Assembly (NCBI GenBank): GCA_035628995.1
Contig: DASPIR010000030.1
Location: 1-64,000 of the forward strand
DNA: 64,000 nucleotides
Source of the DNA: Clostridia bacterium
GTDB taxonomy: Bacteria > Bacillota > Clostridia > Lutisporales > Lutisporaceae
Direction of reading: 5' to 3'
Each line of letters starts with the position of its first letter. Positions within the stretch are counted from its first letter, which is position 1. Under the pieces are notes generated by a model. It worked only from the letters and a program-made list of their open reading frames with translations. It ran no database searches and was not told where the DNA came from. Below, in pieces: positions 27,204 to 36,954 of this stretch. The position numbers were made by a program, and so were the translations under genes.

Positions 27204-27907
27204 TTTTAGAAATTAAAGATTTACATGTTTCATATGGAGCAATAAAAGCGGTAAAAGGTATTTCTTTTGAAGTAGAAGAAGGAGAAATTGTTACTCTGAT
27301 AGGGGCTAATGGAGCTGGAAAATCGACTACACTCAGGACAATATCAGGGCTTGAGACTGCAGCTAGTGGCTCTATAAAGTTCTTGGGAACTGAGATAACA
27401 AAAATGCCTCCCCATGATATTGTAAAACTGGGTATATCCCATTCACCAGAAGGAAGAAGAATATTTGCAAACCTAAGTGTTGTAGAAAATTTGAAACTTG
27501 GTGCAAATCTCAGGAAAGACATTGATGGCATAAAAAAGGATATAAAAAGGGTATTTGAGCTGTTCCCAAGACTTGAAGAGAGACAAAACCAGTCTGCCGG
27601 TACACTAAGCGGCGGTGAACAGCAGATGCTTGCTGTAGGAAGAGCGCTAATGACAAAGGGCAAACTAATGCTTTTGGATGAGCCTTCGATGGGTCTTGCA
27701 CCTATAGTGGTTGAAGAGATTTTTAAAATCATTAAAGAGATAAACAATCAGGGGACTACAATACTCCTAATCGAGCAAAATGCTTATATGGCACTCGGAA
27801 TTGCAAACAGAGCGTATGTGCTCGAAACGGGAAATATAGTACTGCAAGGGCCAGCTCACGAGCTTGCTAACAATGAAGATGTCAAGAAGGCTTATCTTGG
27901 TGCATAA
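27200..27907 (+). CDS. Liv-type ABC transporter ATP-binding protein LivF
   Basis: The 235-residue second ATPase has Walker A IGANGAGKST, signature LSGGEQQMLAVGRAL, Walker B LMLLDEPSMGLAP and the H-loop replaced by Q in LLIEQNAYMAL, which is usual for LivF. It completes a five-gene transporter and lies 15 bases before the aminotransferase. Confidence 0.92.
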   Translation: MILEIKDLHVSYGAIKAVKGISFEVEEGEIVTLIGANGAGKSTTLRTISGLETAASGSIKFLGTEITKMPPHDIVKLGISHSPEGRRIFANLSVVENLKLGANLRKDIDGIKKDIKRVFELFPRLEERQNQSAGTLSGGEQQMLAVGRALMTKGKLMLLDEPSMGLAPIVVEEIFKIIKEINNQGTTILLIEQNAYMALGIANRAYVLETGNIVLQGPAHELANNEDVKKAYLGA

Positions 27908-27922
27908 TAGGAGGTTATATAT

Positions 27923-29086
27923 ATGATACAGGTATCAAAAATAGCCCGGGAGATTCAGGGTTCTACAATAAGAAAAATGTTTAATATGGCAAGCGGAATG
28001 ACTGATACGGTTAGCTTTGCTCTTGGAGAACCTGATTTTGTCACTTCGAAGAATATTATAGATGCTGCATGCAAGGCTCTTCAGGATGGACAGACTCACT
28101 ATACGCCGAATGCCGGCATCCTACCTTTAAGGCAAGCCATAGCCAAAAAACTCAAAACAAAAAATAATGTTGAAATAGATCCTGAAACTGAAATTATGAT
28201 AACTGCAGGGGGCATGGAAGCACTGATGCTCAGCATGATGGTGATACTAGATCCGGGAGATGAGTTCATAGTCACCGATCCATTCTGGACAAACCATCCT
28301 TCACAGGTTTTGATGTGTGGAGCAGTACCGAGATTTGTAAAAGTATATGAAGAAGACGGATTTGTATATAACCCTGATAATGTCAGAAAAGCAATCAATA
28401 AAAAAACTAAAGCAATACTTATCAATTCTCCGGCAAATCCAACCGGTGGCGTTGCTGGAAGAGAAGTACTGGAAGAGATTGCTAAAATTGCAATAGAAAA
28501 TGATTTGATAGTAATTACCGACGAAGTATACCAACATCTTATATATGACGATGCAGAGTTCATAAGCATTGCATCATTACCCGGCATGAAGGAGCGAACA
28601 GTTATAATAGACAGCTTCTCAAAGTCTTATGCAATGACTGGTTGGAGAATAGGTTATGCTGCAGGATGCAGAGAAATATTACAGGATATGATAAAGCTCC
28701 ATGAAAACGTAGTATCCTGCATAAACACATCTTCCCAGTATGGTGCAATAGAGGCTATAGAAGGCCCTCAGGATTATCTCAAATACATGATTGATAAGTA
28801 TGCAATAAGAAGAAAACTAATTGTTGAGGGCATAAATAGTATAGAAAAACTATCATGTATAAGCCCGAAGGGTGCATTCTATGCATTCCCCAATATTACA
28901 AAAACTGGCCTCAAATCAGAGGAATTCGCTGTTCAGCTTCTAAAGAAAACTGGTGTTGTAGTTGTGCCGGGATCAGGATTCGGAGAAGCTGGAGAAGGCT
29001 TCATCAGGATATCTTATGCTACTTCCGAAGAGAAGATAAAAGAGGGATTGAGAAGAATAAAAGCTTTTGTTGAGGGCTTGAAATAG
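27923..29086 (+). CDS. Class I PLP aminotransferase (AspC-like)
   Basis: The 387-residue fold-type I aminotransferase has INSPANPTGG, the ITDEVYQHLIYDD stretch with the PLP Asp and Tyr, the Schiff-base lysine in DSFSKSYAMTGWRIGY, and a C-terminal Arg in GFIRISYATSEEKI. It belongs to the broad aspartate/aromatic/alanine group, and the substrate cannot be read. It is tightly linked to the transporter, so it may deaminate the imported compound or interconvert a 2-oxo acid. Its place in a sugar-acid operon is unexpected. Confidence 0.88.
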   Translation: MIQVSKIAREIQGSTIRKMFNMASGMTDTVSFALGEPDFVTSKNIIDAACKALQDGQTHYTPNAGILPLRQAIAKKLKTKNNVEIDPETEIMITAGGMEALMLSMMVILDPGDEFIVTDPFWTNHPSQVLMCGAVPRFVKVYEEDGFVYNPDNVRKAINKKTKAILINSPANPTGGVAGREVLEEIAKIAIENDLIVITDEVYQHLIYDDAEFISIASLPGMKERTVIIDSFSKSYAMTGWRIGYAAGCREILQDMIKLHENVVSCINTSSQYGAIEAIEGPQDYLKYMIDKYAIRRKLIVEGINSIEKLSCISPKGAFYAFPNITKTGLKSEEFAVQLLKKTGVVVVPGSGFGEAGEGFIRISYATSEEKIKEGLRRIKAFVEGLK

Positions 29087-29122
29087 AAACATCATTAATT
29101 TTTGACTAGAGGGGAGATCAGT

Positions 29123-30145
29123 ATGAAAGCAGCAGTTTTAAAGAAATGGAAAGAGCTTGAAATAATGGAGGTAGAGAAGCCTTCGATAAAGCCTGGAGAG
29201 TGCTTGATAAAAGTGATTTATGGAGGTGTATGCGGTTCTGATGTACATATCTATAATGGACATCATGCAACAGCAAAGGCTCCGATGGTTATGTGCCATG
29301 AAATAGCAGGAGAAATTGCAGAAATAAACGGAGAGGGTTCAAACCTTAAAGTTGGAGATAAAGTCACAGTGGAGCCACTTCTGAGCTGCGGCAAATGTGT
29401 AGCATGCAGAAATGGTAACTGGCATGTATGCAGTAATTTAAAATTGCTTGGTATCCATGTTGACGGTGGATTTGCAGAATATGTTAAAGTGAATATCGAC
29501 AAAGTGGTTAAGCTTGATGATATACCAATGGATATTGCAGTGTTAACGGAACCATTGGCAGTTGGGCTGCATGTTGTGAGAAGATCGGAATTAAAAGTAG
29601 GCCAGACAGCTTTGATAGTAGGGGGAGGTCCAATAGGGTTGGTTGTAGCTCTGATGGCAAAGTTGGCAGGAGCATCAAAGGTTGTTGTATCCGAAGGAAA
29701 TAAGAAAAGAATTATACTTGCTGAAGAATTTGGGTTTGATACAATAAATGCATTTGAAGAAAATATGCCTGAGAAAGTTAAAGAATTCACAGATGGTGAT
29801 GGATTTGACGTTGTATATGAGGTCACAGGCTCAAAGGCAGGGGTTGCATCAGCACTTGCTGCATGTAAGATAAGAGGAACTATGGTTCATGTAGGCTTCT
29901 GCAGCGGAAATTATGAATATAACCATATGCCTATAATATTCAAGGAACTGAAAGTAATAGGCTGCAGGGTATATTCAATGCAAGACTTTATAGATACTGT
30001 TGAAGTGGAAAAGAGCATCATAAAGAATAATACATTCGATTTGAAGAGACTTATAAGCGATGTTATGACTTTGGAGGAAATACCCGAAGCTGTTGATATG
30101 ATGACAAGTGGAGTTAACCTATCTAAGATAGTAATAAAACTATAG
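29123..30145 (+). CDS. Zinc-dependent medium-chain dehydrogenase
   Basis: The 340-residue protein belongs to the sorbitol/threonine dehydrogenase group. Catalytic zinc ligands are in GGVCGSDVH and MCHEIAGE (CHE instead of the common GHE). The structural zinc lobe is CGKCVACRNGNWHVC and the Rossmann motif is VGGGPIGLVV. It could oxidise a sugar acid such as a galactonate or gulonate, or reduce an aldehyde. The start ATG 29123 follows GAGGGGAGAT. It is followed by kduD. Confidence 0.88.
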   Translation: MKAAVLKKWKELEIMEVEKPSIKPGECLIKVIYGGVCGSDVHIYNGHHATAKAPMVMCHEIAGEIAEINGEGSNLKVGDKVTVEPLLSCGKCVACRNGNWHVCSNLKLLGIHVDGGFAEYVKVNIDKVVKLDDIPMDIAVLTEPLAVGLHVVRRSELKVGQTALIVGGGPIGLVVALMAKLAGASKVVVSEGNKKRIILAEEFGFDTINAFEENMPEKVKEFTDGDGFDVVYEVTGSKAGVASALAACKIRGTMVHVGFCSGNYEYNHMPIIFKELKVIGCRVYSMQDFIDTVEVEKSIIKNNTFDLKRLISDVMTLEEIPEAVDMMTSGVNLSKIVIKL

Positions 30146-30163
30146 TTTGGGGAGGGACAATTT

Positions 30164-30925
30164 ATGATACTCGATTTATTTAAACTTGATGGCAAAGTAG
30201 CCATAGTAACAGGTGCCAACACAGGTTTAGGCCAGGGGATATCGGTTGGACTTGCTGAAGCCGGTGCAGATATAGTTGGAGTAGGCAGAAGCGATATGAG
30301 TGAAACAAAGAAGATGGTGGAAGCTGCAGGCAAAAAGTTCTTACCTATTTCGGCTGATTTAATGACACTTGAAGCAATAGATAGAATAGTAGAGGAATCC
30401 GTGAAGGAATATGGGCATATTGATATACTTGTAAATAATGCTGGAATAATTAGAAGAACAAAGGCAATAGATTATTCTGAAAAAGACTGGGACGATGTAA
30501 TGAATACAAATCTAAAGACATTGTTCTTTCTAAGCCAGGCTGTTGCAAGACAGTTTATAAAGCAGGGTAATGGCGGCAAGGTAATTAATATTGCCTCTTT
30601 GTTATCTTATCAGGGCGGTATTATTGTACCTGCATACACCTCAAGCAAAAGCGGCGTCATGGGTTTGACCAGAGCTCTTGCCAATGAGTGGATTACAGAT
30701 AACATTAACGTAAATGCAATAGCCCCTGGATATATGGTTACTAACAATACAAAGGCTCTGAGAGCTGACGAGGATAGAAGTACATCAATTCTAGCAAGAA
30801 TACCTGCAGGAAGGTGGGGTACTCCTTCAGACATTGAGGGTGCTGCAGTGTTCTTGGCTTCAGATGCATCTTCTTATGTAAATGGCTTCACATTAGCTGT
30901 TGACGGTGGATGGTTAGGAAGATAA
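30164..30925 (+). CDS. kduD: 2-dehydro-3-deoxy-D-gluconate 5-dehydrogenase KduD
   Basis: This short-chain dehydrogenase interconverts 2-keto-3-deoxygluconate and 2,5-diketo-3-deoxygluconate in uronate/pectin catabolism. The 253-residue protein has the N-terminus MILDLFKLDGKVAIVTGANT, the glycine-rich loop TGANTGLGQG, NNAG, catalytic YTSSK and the KduD-like stretch NINVNAIAPGYMVTNNT. Overall resemblance to enteric KduD is high by recall. It implies that KDG is an intermediate of this locus. Confidence 0.88.
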   Translation: MILDLFKLDGKVAIVTGANTGLGQGISVGLAEAGADIVGVGRSDMSETKKMVEAAGKKFLPISADLMTLEAIDRIVEESVKEYGHIDILVNNAGIIRRTKAIDYSEKDWDDVMNTNLKTLFFLSQAVARQFIKQGNGGKVINIASLLSYQGGIIVPAYTSSKSGVMGLTRALANEWITDNINVNAIAPGYMVTNNTKALRADEDRSTSILARIPAGRWGTPSDIEGAAVFLASDASSYVNGFTLAVDGGWLGR

Positions 30926-30962
30926 TTATTAATAAATGAAAAAACGGGATTTGTACTATAAA

Positions 30963-31003
30963 GAGTGAGTATATGGAGATAAAATCCATTTACTCATTTT
31001 TAC
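30963..31003 (+). terminator. Possible hairpin terminator or processing site
   Basis: GAGTGAGTATATGGA and TCCATTTACTCATTT form a long stem with a GATAAAA loop, followed by a short T run. It may partly separate the transporter operon from the DapA-DhaKL genes. Confidence 0.45.
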
Positions 31004-31090
31004 TTAGGATTACAAATATAGAATGGTTCTTGGATAATATGGAATATAAATGACCACAAAAAGTAAAATTCAGAAAGGGAGAGATGAGAT

Positions 31091-31990
31091 ATGAAAAACC
31101 CTTACGGCATAATGCCAGCTGCGTTAACCATTTGGAACGAGGATGAAACATTTGATGAAAAAGGAATGGAACGCTATTTAAGATGGTTATTGGACAATGG
31201 TGCTCACTCGATCTCCGCTTGCGGAAGTACTGGCGAGAATATTACCATGCTTATGGAAGAACAGAAGAGAATAATTGAACTTACTGTAAAGACTGTTGCA
31301 GGAGAGGTACCGGTATATGTAGGAACCGGCAGATACACTACCAGTGCTACAATTGAGCTTAGCAAATATGCTGAGGCTGTTGGAGCTGATGGAGTAATGG
31401 TCATATTACCATACTATCTGAAGCCTTATAAGGAGGCTGCGATGAATCATTATAGAGCTTTATCCGAGGTTATAAATATACCTATAATGGTTTACAATAA
31501 TCCATGGTTTGCAGGTTATGAATTAAATGCTAAAGATGTAAAACAGCTTGTTGATGAAGGTGTAGTAAGTTCAATAAAATCTGCCAATGGTGATCCGGCA
31601 AGAGTGCATGAACTAAAATTTGAATGCGGCGATAAATTAAAAGTATTTTATGGACACGACTATGCAGGTTTTGAGGGTATCGCTGCAGGAGCTGATGGCT
31701 GGTTATCAGGAATATTGAGTGCTTTACCCAAACAGTGCAGAGAAATTTATGATGCCGTTGCAGTTGAACATAACATTGAAAAAGGCAGAGCAGTAATGAA
31801 TAAACTTATGCCATTCGTTAATTATCTTACATATGAGAAGGTAAATGAAAAACCCCATTGGCTTGAGATATTTAAGGCGGCTGTTAATATGCAGGGAGTG
31901 CCTGCCGGCAAGCCGAGAAGACCCCTTGGAGAACTAGACAATGAGAATATTGAGAGGTTAAAGAAAGTGCTGGAGATTGCATTAAGTTAG
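31091..31990 (+). CDS. DapA/NanA-family lyase (2-keto-3-deoxy sugar acid aldolase or dehydratase)
   Basis: The 299-residue class I aldolase-fold protein has the CGSTGEN pyruvate-binding motif near residue 43, the YNNP tyrosine region (MVYNNPWF) and a Schiff-base lysine in SSIKSANGDP. True DapA is unlikely in this context. Family members with sugar-acid roles include KDG aldolase, 2-keto-3-deoxy-pentonate dehydratase and 5-dehydro-4-deoxyglucarate dehydratase; the last two give 2,5-dioxopentanoate. The sequence alone does not decide. It is followed by dhaK-dhaL. Confidence 0.85.
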   Translation: MKNPYGIMPAALTIWNEDETFDEKGMERYLRWLLDNGAHSISACGSTGENITMLMEEQKRIIELTVKTVAGEVPVYVGTGRYTTSATIELSKYAEAVGADGVMVILPYYLKPYKEAAMNHYRALSEVINIPIMVYNNPWFAGYELNAKDVKQLVDEGVVSSIKSANGDPARVHELKFECGDKLKVFYGHDYAGFEGIAAGADGWLSGILSALPKQCREIYDAVAVEHNIEKGRAVMNKLMPFVNYLTYEKVNEKPHWLEIFKAAVNMQGVPAGKPRRPLGELDNENIERLKKVLEIALS

Positions 31991-32018
31991 TCAAAAATAA
32001 TAAATAAGGGGTGCTAAG

Positions 32019-33020
32019 ATGAAAAAATTTATTAACAATCCAAAGGACTTTGTGGATGAAATGATAGAAGGCATACTTTATGCACATCCTGAAAAGCTGA
32101 AATATGTAAATAACGACTTAAGGTGTCTTGTCAGAGCAGATAAGACTAGAAAAGATAAAGTAGGTATTATGACCGGCGGGGGTTCGGGTCATCTACCTTT
32201 ATTTTTAGGTTATGTCGGTAATAAATTAATAGATGGTGCAGCAGTAGGCGGCGTATTTCAATCTCCAAGCTCAGAACAAATATATGAGGTCACAAAGAAA
32301 GTAAATCAAGGCAGTGGAGTTCTTTATTTATATGGAAATTATACAGGAGATATAATTAACTTTGATATGGCCTCGGAAATGGCAGACATGGACGGAATAA
32401 AGACTATTCAGGTTCTTGGAAATGACGATGCTGCTTCTTCGATAAAAGGTGAAGAGAATAAAAGAAGGGGAGTTGCAGGGTTGGTATTTGCCTTTAAGAC
32501 AGCTGGAGCTTGCGCAGATGAAGGATCATCGCTTAAAGAAGTTGCAAGAATTGCACAGAAGACAGTGGATAATACTCGAACGATGGGTGTAGCATTAACT
32601 CCATGTATAATCCCTGAAGTTGGACATTCAACATTCACAATAGGTGATGATGAAATGGAAATTGGAATGGGTATACATGGTGAGCCTGGAATTAACAGAG
32701 GAAAGCTTATGACGGCTGATGAAACCGTTAATGTAATGCTTGATCATATATTCAGCGACTTCGAGTATAAAAGCGGAGATGAAGTAGCTGTAATAATTAA
32801 TGGCTTAGGGGCTACTCCTCTTGAAGAATTATATATTATATACAGAAAAGTTTATCTCACATTAAAAGATAAAGGAATAGAAGTACACAGGGTTTATGTT
32901 GGCGAATTTGCATCTTCGATGGAAATGGCAGGTATGTCCATATCTCTTCTTAAATTGGATGATGAACTCAAAAGATTTATAGATGTGCCTTGTGATTCAC
33001 CTTTCTTCAAGCAACTATAA
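32019..33020 (+). CDS. dhaK: Dihydroxyacetone kinase subunit DhaK-like
   Basis: The 333-residue protein is the substrate-binding subunit of a two-component Dha-type kinase. It contains GGGSGHLPLFLGYVG near residue 52 and the histidine that binds the ketose covalently in GMGIHGEPGINRG. The substrate may be dihydroxyacetone, glyceraldehyde, or another short ketose or ketose-phosphate precursor, as family members vary. No PTS-type DhaM is nearby. It lies 14 bases before dhaL. Confidence 0.88.
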   Translation: MKKFINNPKDFVDEMIEGILYAHPEKLKYVNNDLRCLVRADKTRKDKVGIMTGGGSGHLPLFLGYVGNKLIDGAAVGGVFQSPSSEQIYEVTKKVNQGSGVLYLYGNYTGDIINFDMASEMADMDGIKTIQVLGNDDAASSIKGEENKRRGVAGLVFAFKTAGACADEGSSLKEVARIAQKTVDNTRTMGVALTPCIIPEVGHSTFTIGDDEMEIGMGIHGEPGINRGKLMTADETVNVMLDHIFSDFEYKSGDEVAVIINGLGATPLEELYIIYRKVYLTLKDKGIEVHRVYVGEFASSMEMAGMSISLLKLDDELKRFIDVPCDSPFFKQL

Positions 33021-33034
33021 CGGAGGAATAAACT

Positions 33035-33673
33035 ATGGATTGTATTAAGAAGAACGATTTAATTGAGATATTCTATGGGATTAGGAATGAAATTGTGAAG
33101 CAGAAAGGTGAGCTGTTGAGTCTTGATTCTGCAATGGGAGATGGAGACTTAGGCCTGACAATGACAGCGGGATTTGAAAAAATATGTGAAAATTTCAGTA
33201 AGCTTGAGTCGGAAAGTGATATTGGCGTTTTCCTCAAAAAGTCAGGATTTGCCATGGCAGCAGCTGCACCTTCTACCATGGGAACACTTATAGCAACGGG
33301 CATAATAAAATCTGGTGATGCAGTGAAAGGCAAGCAGTGCATTGATAAATATGATATTCCTATAATGATAAAAAGTGCAATTGAAGGAATAGAACAAAGG
33401 GGTAAAGCCAAAAGAGGCGAGAAGACAATACTGGACTCTTTATATCCCGCTTATGAAGGCTGTGAACGTGCTGTTAGCGAGGGTAAGTCTTTATTGGATA
33501 TATTCTGCATGACCTATGAAGGAGCAAAGAAAGGCGTGGAGGACACAAAAGCCATGCAAGCAGTTCATGGAAAGGCAGCAGTATACAGAGAAAAGACTAT
33601 AGGAAGGCAGGATCCGGGAGCAACTGCTGGCATGCATATTTTCAAAGGCATATATGACTATTTTTTAAAGTGA
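33035..33673 (+). CDS. dhaL: Dihydroxyacetone kinase subunit DhaL-like
   Basis: The 212-residue nucleotide-binding subunit has the Mg-binding aspartates in LDSAMGDGDLGLTM and the lid region AAAPSTMGTLIATG. The C-terminal RQDPGATAGMHIF stretch is typical. With no DhaM phosphodonor in the locus, it may use ATP directly or rely on a distant PTS component. It forms a unit with dhaK and the DapA-family lyase. Confidence 0.88.
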   Translation: MDCIKKNDLIEIFYGIRNEIVKQKGELLSLDSAMGDGDLGLTMTAGFEKICENFSKLESESDIGVFLKKSGFAMAAAAPSTMGTLIATGIIKSGDAVKGKQCIDKYDIPIMIKSAIEGIEQRGKAKRGEKTILDSLYPAYEGCERAVSEGKSLLDIFCMTYEGAKKGVEDTKAMQAVHGKAAVYREKTIGRQDPGATAGMHIFKGIYDYFLK

Positions 33674-33734
33674 TATTAGCAAAAATATTATAAGTATATA
33701 ACTTATAAAAATTATATATTTTAGGTGGTGTAAT

Positions 33735-35525
33735 ATGAAAATTAAATTTAGAAAAATCAAGTCAGAAAAAATTAAGCCCCCAAAAGTCAAGCCCATAAAG
33801 GTAAAGTCCGAAAAAGTAAAGTTTAAAAAGATTAAATTAACTATAGGAAAAAAAATAGTTCTAGGGTTCCTGGCAGTTGTAATTATTTTTTCGATGGCTA
33901 CATTTTATACATATAGTACAATTAAAAGTTTAAATCTGGGATATGAAAAGCTTATTAATGAAACAACAGAGAGCGTAATAATGGCTGAAAGCATGAAGTC
34001 AGATGCACTTAAAAAGGTGTTAGCCCTTAATAAATTTATTATAGGCGGTGACAAAAAGAATCTGGACATGATAGCCGAGTATGACAATTCTTTCAATGAA
34101 AGTAAGTATTACCTTGAAAAGCTGCTTGTTTCAGATGAAAGTAAAAATGCTCTAAAGGAACTGTCAAATGCAAATTCTGAATATAACAGCCTAGTTGATG
34201 AAATAAAGGCACTGCTGGAAAACAAAGAAGATGATAAGGTAATTGAAGTCCTAAATGGCAAGGGGGCCCAGACATTGGAGGATATTGGCCTAAGTGCTGA
34301 TACGATTGTGAGACTGGCAGAAGGCTTATTGGATAAGGGAAATGCAGAGCAAACTGCCAATGGGCAATCCATTATTAAAAATCTGTTATTTTTAACTCTT
34401 ATCACAATTATAGTATCGATACTAATGGCATTATATATTTCAAAAGTAATATCAAAACCTGTAGTTAAATTGTCAAAAGGTGCAGAAAAAATTGCTGAAG
34501 GGGATTTGACTGTAGAGGAAATAAATGTTAAGAATAGGGACGAGATAGGCGACTTGGCAATATCATTTAGTAAAATGCTCGGCAATCTTAAGAGAGTTGT
34601 AGAAAAAACAATGGGAAGCTCAAATGAGGTGGCCGCTTCTGCACAGGAACTCATGGCAGGAAGTGAGGCTGCATCTTCTACTTCGGAGGAGATACTGGCT
34701 TCCATACAGAATGTTTCAATGGGTATTCAAAACCAGAAATTTAGCATAGATAGCATATCAAGTGCCATGGAAGAAACTTCGGCAGAAATAGAGCAGATCG
34801 CTGCTAATATGCAATTTGTCAATAATAATGCACAGGAACTGAGCAACTTATCCAATAAAGGGTATAAGGATCTTGCAGATGTAATCAATCAAATGGAGAA
34901 GATCAATGTAAGTTCAAAGAATTCGGTAGATGCAGTAAAATCACTTGAGGGAATGTCCCAAAAAGTACAGGCTATATTAAGCATGATAACTGACGTTTCA
35001 AGTCAAACCAACCTTTTGGCGCTTAATGCAGCTATCGAGGCGGCAAGGGCGGGAGAACAGGGGAGAGGGTTTGCTGTTGTAGCAGATGAGGTCAGAAAGC
35101 TTGCTGAGCAGTCAAATTCTGCTGCACACGAAATATCTGATACAATAAAGGCTATGAATGATCAAATCAAGATGATAGTTAACATAATTGAAGGCGAAGC
35201 ATCAGAAGTATATGCGGGGACAAAGGTTGTAAGCCAAGCTAGTTCATCTTTTGATGAAATATCAAAGGGCGTTGGAAGTATAATATCTCAGGTGCAGGAG
35301 GTAAGTTCAGCTGTCCAACAGATAACCGCAGGGATAGAACAGGTAGTTTCAGCAACCGGAGAAATACTGGAATCTGCTGCAAACAGCTCTTCAAGCGTGC
35401 AGGAGGTTTCTTTGGCGATAGAAGAACAAGCTGCAAGCTTGGAGAAAATATCAAACAAGGCATCTGTTCTTGCAACACTTGCAGCTGAACTTGATACAAC
35501 CGTTTCTATCTTCAAGATTAAATAG
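33735..35525 (+). CDS. Methyl-accepting chemotaxis protein with Lys-rich N-terminus
   Basis: The 596-residue chemoreceptor has a very basic cytosolic lead (residues 1-37, repeated KIK/KVK/SEK units), a first membrane helix (about 44-64), an extracellular four-helix-bundle-type sensor (about 65-215), a second membrane helix (about 216-236), a HAMP domain ([18 protein letters not shown]) and a long signalling domain with the hairpin tip [20 protein letters not shown]. It is the last gene after dhaL and may sense the sugar acid used here. The start follows AGGTGGTG. Confidence 0.92.
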   Translation: MKIKFRKIKSEKIKPPKVKPIKVKSEKVKFKKIKLTIGKKIVLGFLAVVIIFSMATFYTYSTIKSLNLGYEKLINETTESVIMAESMKSDALKKVLALNKFIIGGDKKNLDMIAEYDNSFNESKYYLEKLLVSDESKNALKELSNANSEYNSLVDEIKALLENKEDDKVIEVLNGKGAQTLEDIGLSADTIVRLAEGLLDKGNAEQTANGQSIIKNLLFLTLITIIVSILMALYISKVISKPVVKLSKGAEKIAEGDLTVEEINVKNRDEIGDLAISFSKMLGNLKRVVEKTMGSSNEVAASAQELMAGSEAASSTSEEILASIQNVSMGIQNQKFSIDSISSAMEETSAEIEQIAANMQFVNNNAQELSNLSNKGYKDLADVINQMEKINVSSKNSVDAVKSLEGMSQKVQAILSMITDVSSQTNLLALNAAIEAARAGEQGRGFAVVADEVRKLAEQSNSAAHEISDTIKAMNDQIKMIVNIIEGEASEVYAGTKVVSQASSSFDEISKGVGSIISQVQEVSSAVQQITAGIEQVVSATGEILESAANSSSSVQEVSLAIEEQAASLEKISNKASVLATLAAELDTTVSIFKIK

Positions 35526-35576
35526 CAGAGTAATTATGCTGTATAACCTACTTACTTCTCTTTGGTAAATCTATAC

Positions 35577-35614
35577 AAAAAGGCTGTTGACATATTAGGT
35601 CAACAGCCTTTTTG
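35577..35614. terminator. Bidirectional terminator
   Basis: AAAAAGGCTGTTGAC and GTCAACAGCCTTTTT are perfect arms with a 7-base loop between the convergent chemoreceptor and IclR genes. Confidence 0.93.
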
Positions 35615-35636
35615 TGCTACTTTCGATAAAATTTGA

Positions 35637-36425
35637 TTATTTCCTGAATCCCAATTCCTTTGATATCTTTTCAGTAGTTTCAATGACCATCTGTTTATAT
35701 TTGTCTTCAATAGTTTCAAGGGTTATAGCAGAAGATATACCTGATAAGCTTATGGATGCAATAATCTTTTTCCTGTAGTCATATATAGGTGCAGCAACAC
35801 ATCTCACCCCGGGCTCATTCTCAAGATTATCGATGGCATAGCCCTCTTCTCTTACTTTTCTTACTTCATTTAAATATGTCTCGACATCAGTTATAGTTGA
35901 ATCAGTGTGTGTAGGCATACCCGAGGCTGCTAACATGCTTTTTATTCTTTCGTCGCTATAAGCAGAAACCAAAACCTTGCCATTGGCAGTTGAGTGAATA
36001 CTGTTTCTGGAGCCTATCCCTGCAGCTAGCTTTATATTACCTTTACTGTCTATCTTATCTATATACATAACTTGGTCATTTATTTCATCAAGTATTGCTA
36101 GATATATGGTTTCCTTGGTTGAGTCACCCAGTTCTTCCAGGAACTGATGTGCTACATTTCGTATGCCTATGTTTTCTTTAGCTATATTGCCTAATGTGAT
36201 TAGTTCATAACCAAGGGTGTATATACCACCTTCGCCTTCCTTCACGTAGTTCCATGAAATTAAGTTCTGAAGTATTCTGTAAACCGTACTTATATGGAGC
36301 TTAGTCTGGTTTGAGATGGTTGTAAGGGTCAATCCCGCATCACTAGATTTACCAATCACATCAACAATAGTCAGCGCTCTGTTAATTGATTGTATATAGA
36401 ACTTGTCCTCAGTAGATATCTTCAC
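35637..36425 (-). CDS. IclR-family regulator, KdgR-like
   Basis: The 262-residue protein has a winged helix (about residues 15-75, INRALTIVDVIGKS...HISTVYRILQNL) and an IclR effector domain (about 85-260, STANGKVLVSAY, GYAIDNLENEPGVRCVAAPI). It heads the minus-strand block containing VOC, KdgK and Eda genes but lies downstream of them. The start is probably GTG 36425, nine bases after GGGAG; TTG 36434 is an alternative. A half-site TTCACATTA overlaps the start. It is the best candidate to bind the TTTCACATTRTGAAA operators here. Confidence 0.88.
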   Translation of the reverse strand: MKISTEDKFYIQSINRALTIVDVIGKSSDAGLTLTTISNQTKLHISTVYRILQNLISWNYVKEGEGGIYTLGYELITLGNIAKENIGIRNVAHQFLEELGDSTKETIYLAILDEINDQVMYIDKIDSKGNIKLAAGIGSRNSIHSTANGKVLVSAYSDERIKSMLAASGMPTHTDSTITDVETYLNEVRKVREEGYAIDNLENEPGVRCVAAPIYDYRKKIIASISLSGISSAITLETIEDKYKQMVIETTEKISKELGFRK

Positions 36426-36554
36426 ATTACTCAACTCCCAAAAGAATTAGGATATATTCTAAAACGTATTGAACAGATAATATTATAAATGATTATATAA
36501 AATTAAACAATATATACTTTTACTAATTTATTACAAATCCATCTCTAATATTGT

Positions 36555-36950
36555 CTATGGAGCAAGAGGGTTCGGCCTATCAATCAAATGGAGAACATTG
36601 TTTTCTATGTCTCTAAAGAATATAGTCTTAACTCCTGATGCTGAAACTTTTGCCTCTTCTATTATTTCCACACAATTATCCTTTAAAGTCTCACACATTT
36701 CTTCAAAGTTATCGGCTATTAAAGCTATGTGTCTTATGCCTTTAATCTTGTTACTGGAGATTTTTGAATCCTCACTGGCAGGGTAAATCTCTATCATGCT
36801 GCCGTCATTTATATATAATATGTAGGATTTAGGAGTCTTATTGTTTTCGTATACCACTTTAAACCCAAAAAGCTTTACATACCAGTCTTTCAAAGAGCTG
36901 GTATCTTCTGCACAAATTCCAATATGCTCAATACCTTTTATCATACTCAT
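36555..36950 (-). CDS. VOC/glyoxalase superfamily protein
   Basis: The 131-residue protein has two beta-alpha-beta-beta-beta modules of the vicinal-oxygen-chelate fold, with ligands probably in IEHIGICAED, MIEIYP and IRHIALIAD. The fourth usual position reads NVLHLIDR (His rather than Glu). It may be a lactoylglutathione lyase-like or an epimerase-like enzyme; the function is unknown. It begins four bases after the kdgK stop, so it belongs to that operon. ATG 36944 is an alternative start. Confidence 0.78.
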   Translation of the reverse strand: MSMIKGIEHIGICAEDTSSLKDWYVKLFGFKVVYENNKTPKSYILYINDGSMIEIYPASEDSKISSNKIKGIRHIALIADNFEEMCETLKDNCVEIIEEAKVSASGVKTIFFRDIENNVLHLIDRPNPLAP

Positions 36951-36954
36951 ACCC

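Noticed and set aside
29263-29826. Minus-strand frame of 187 codons opposite the zinc dehydrogenase
   Set aside because: It is fully covered by a well-supported plus-strand gene and has no ribosome site.
31091-31990. True dihydrodipicolinate synthase (lysine pathway)
   Set aside because: The neighbours are sugar-acid and Dha-kinase genes and no other lysine genes are near; the family motifs are shared by several sugar-acid enzymes.
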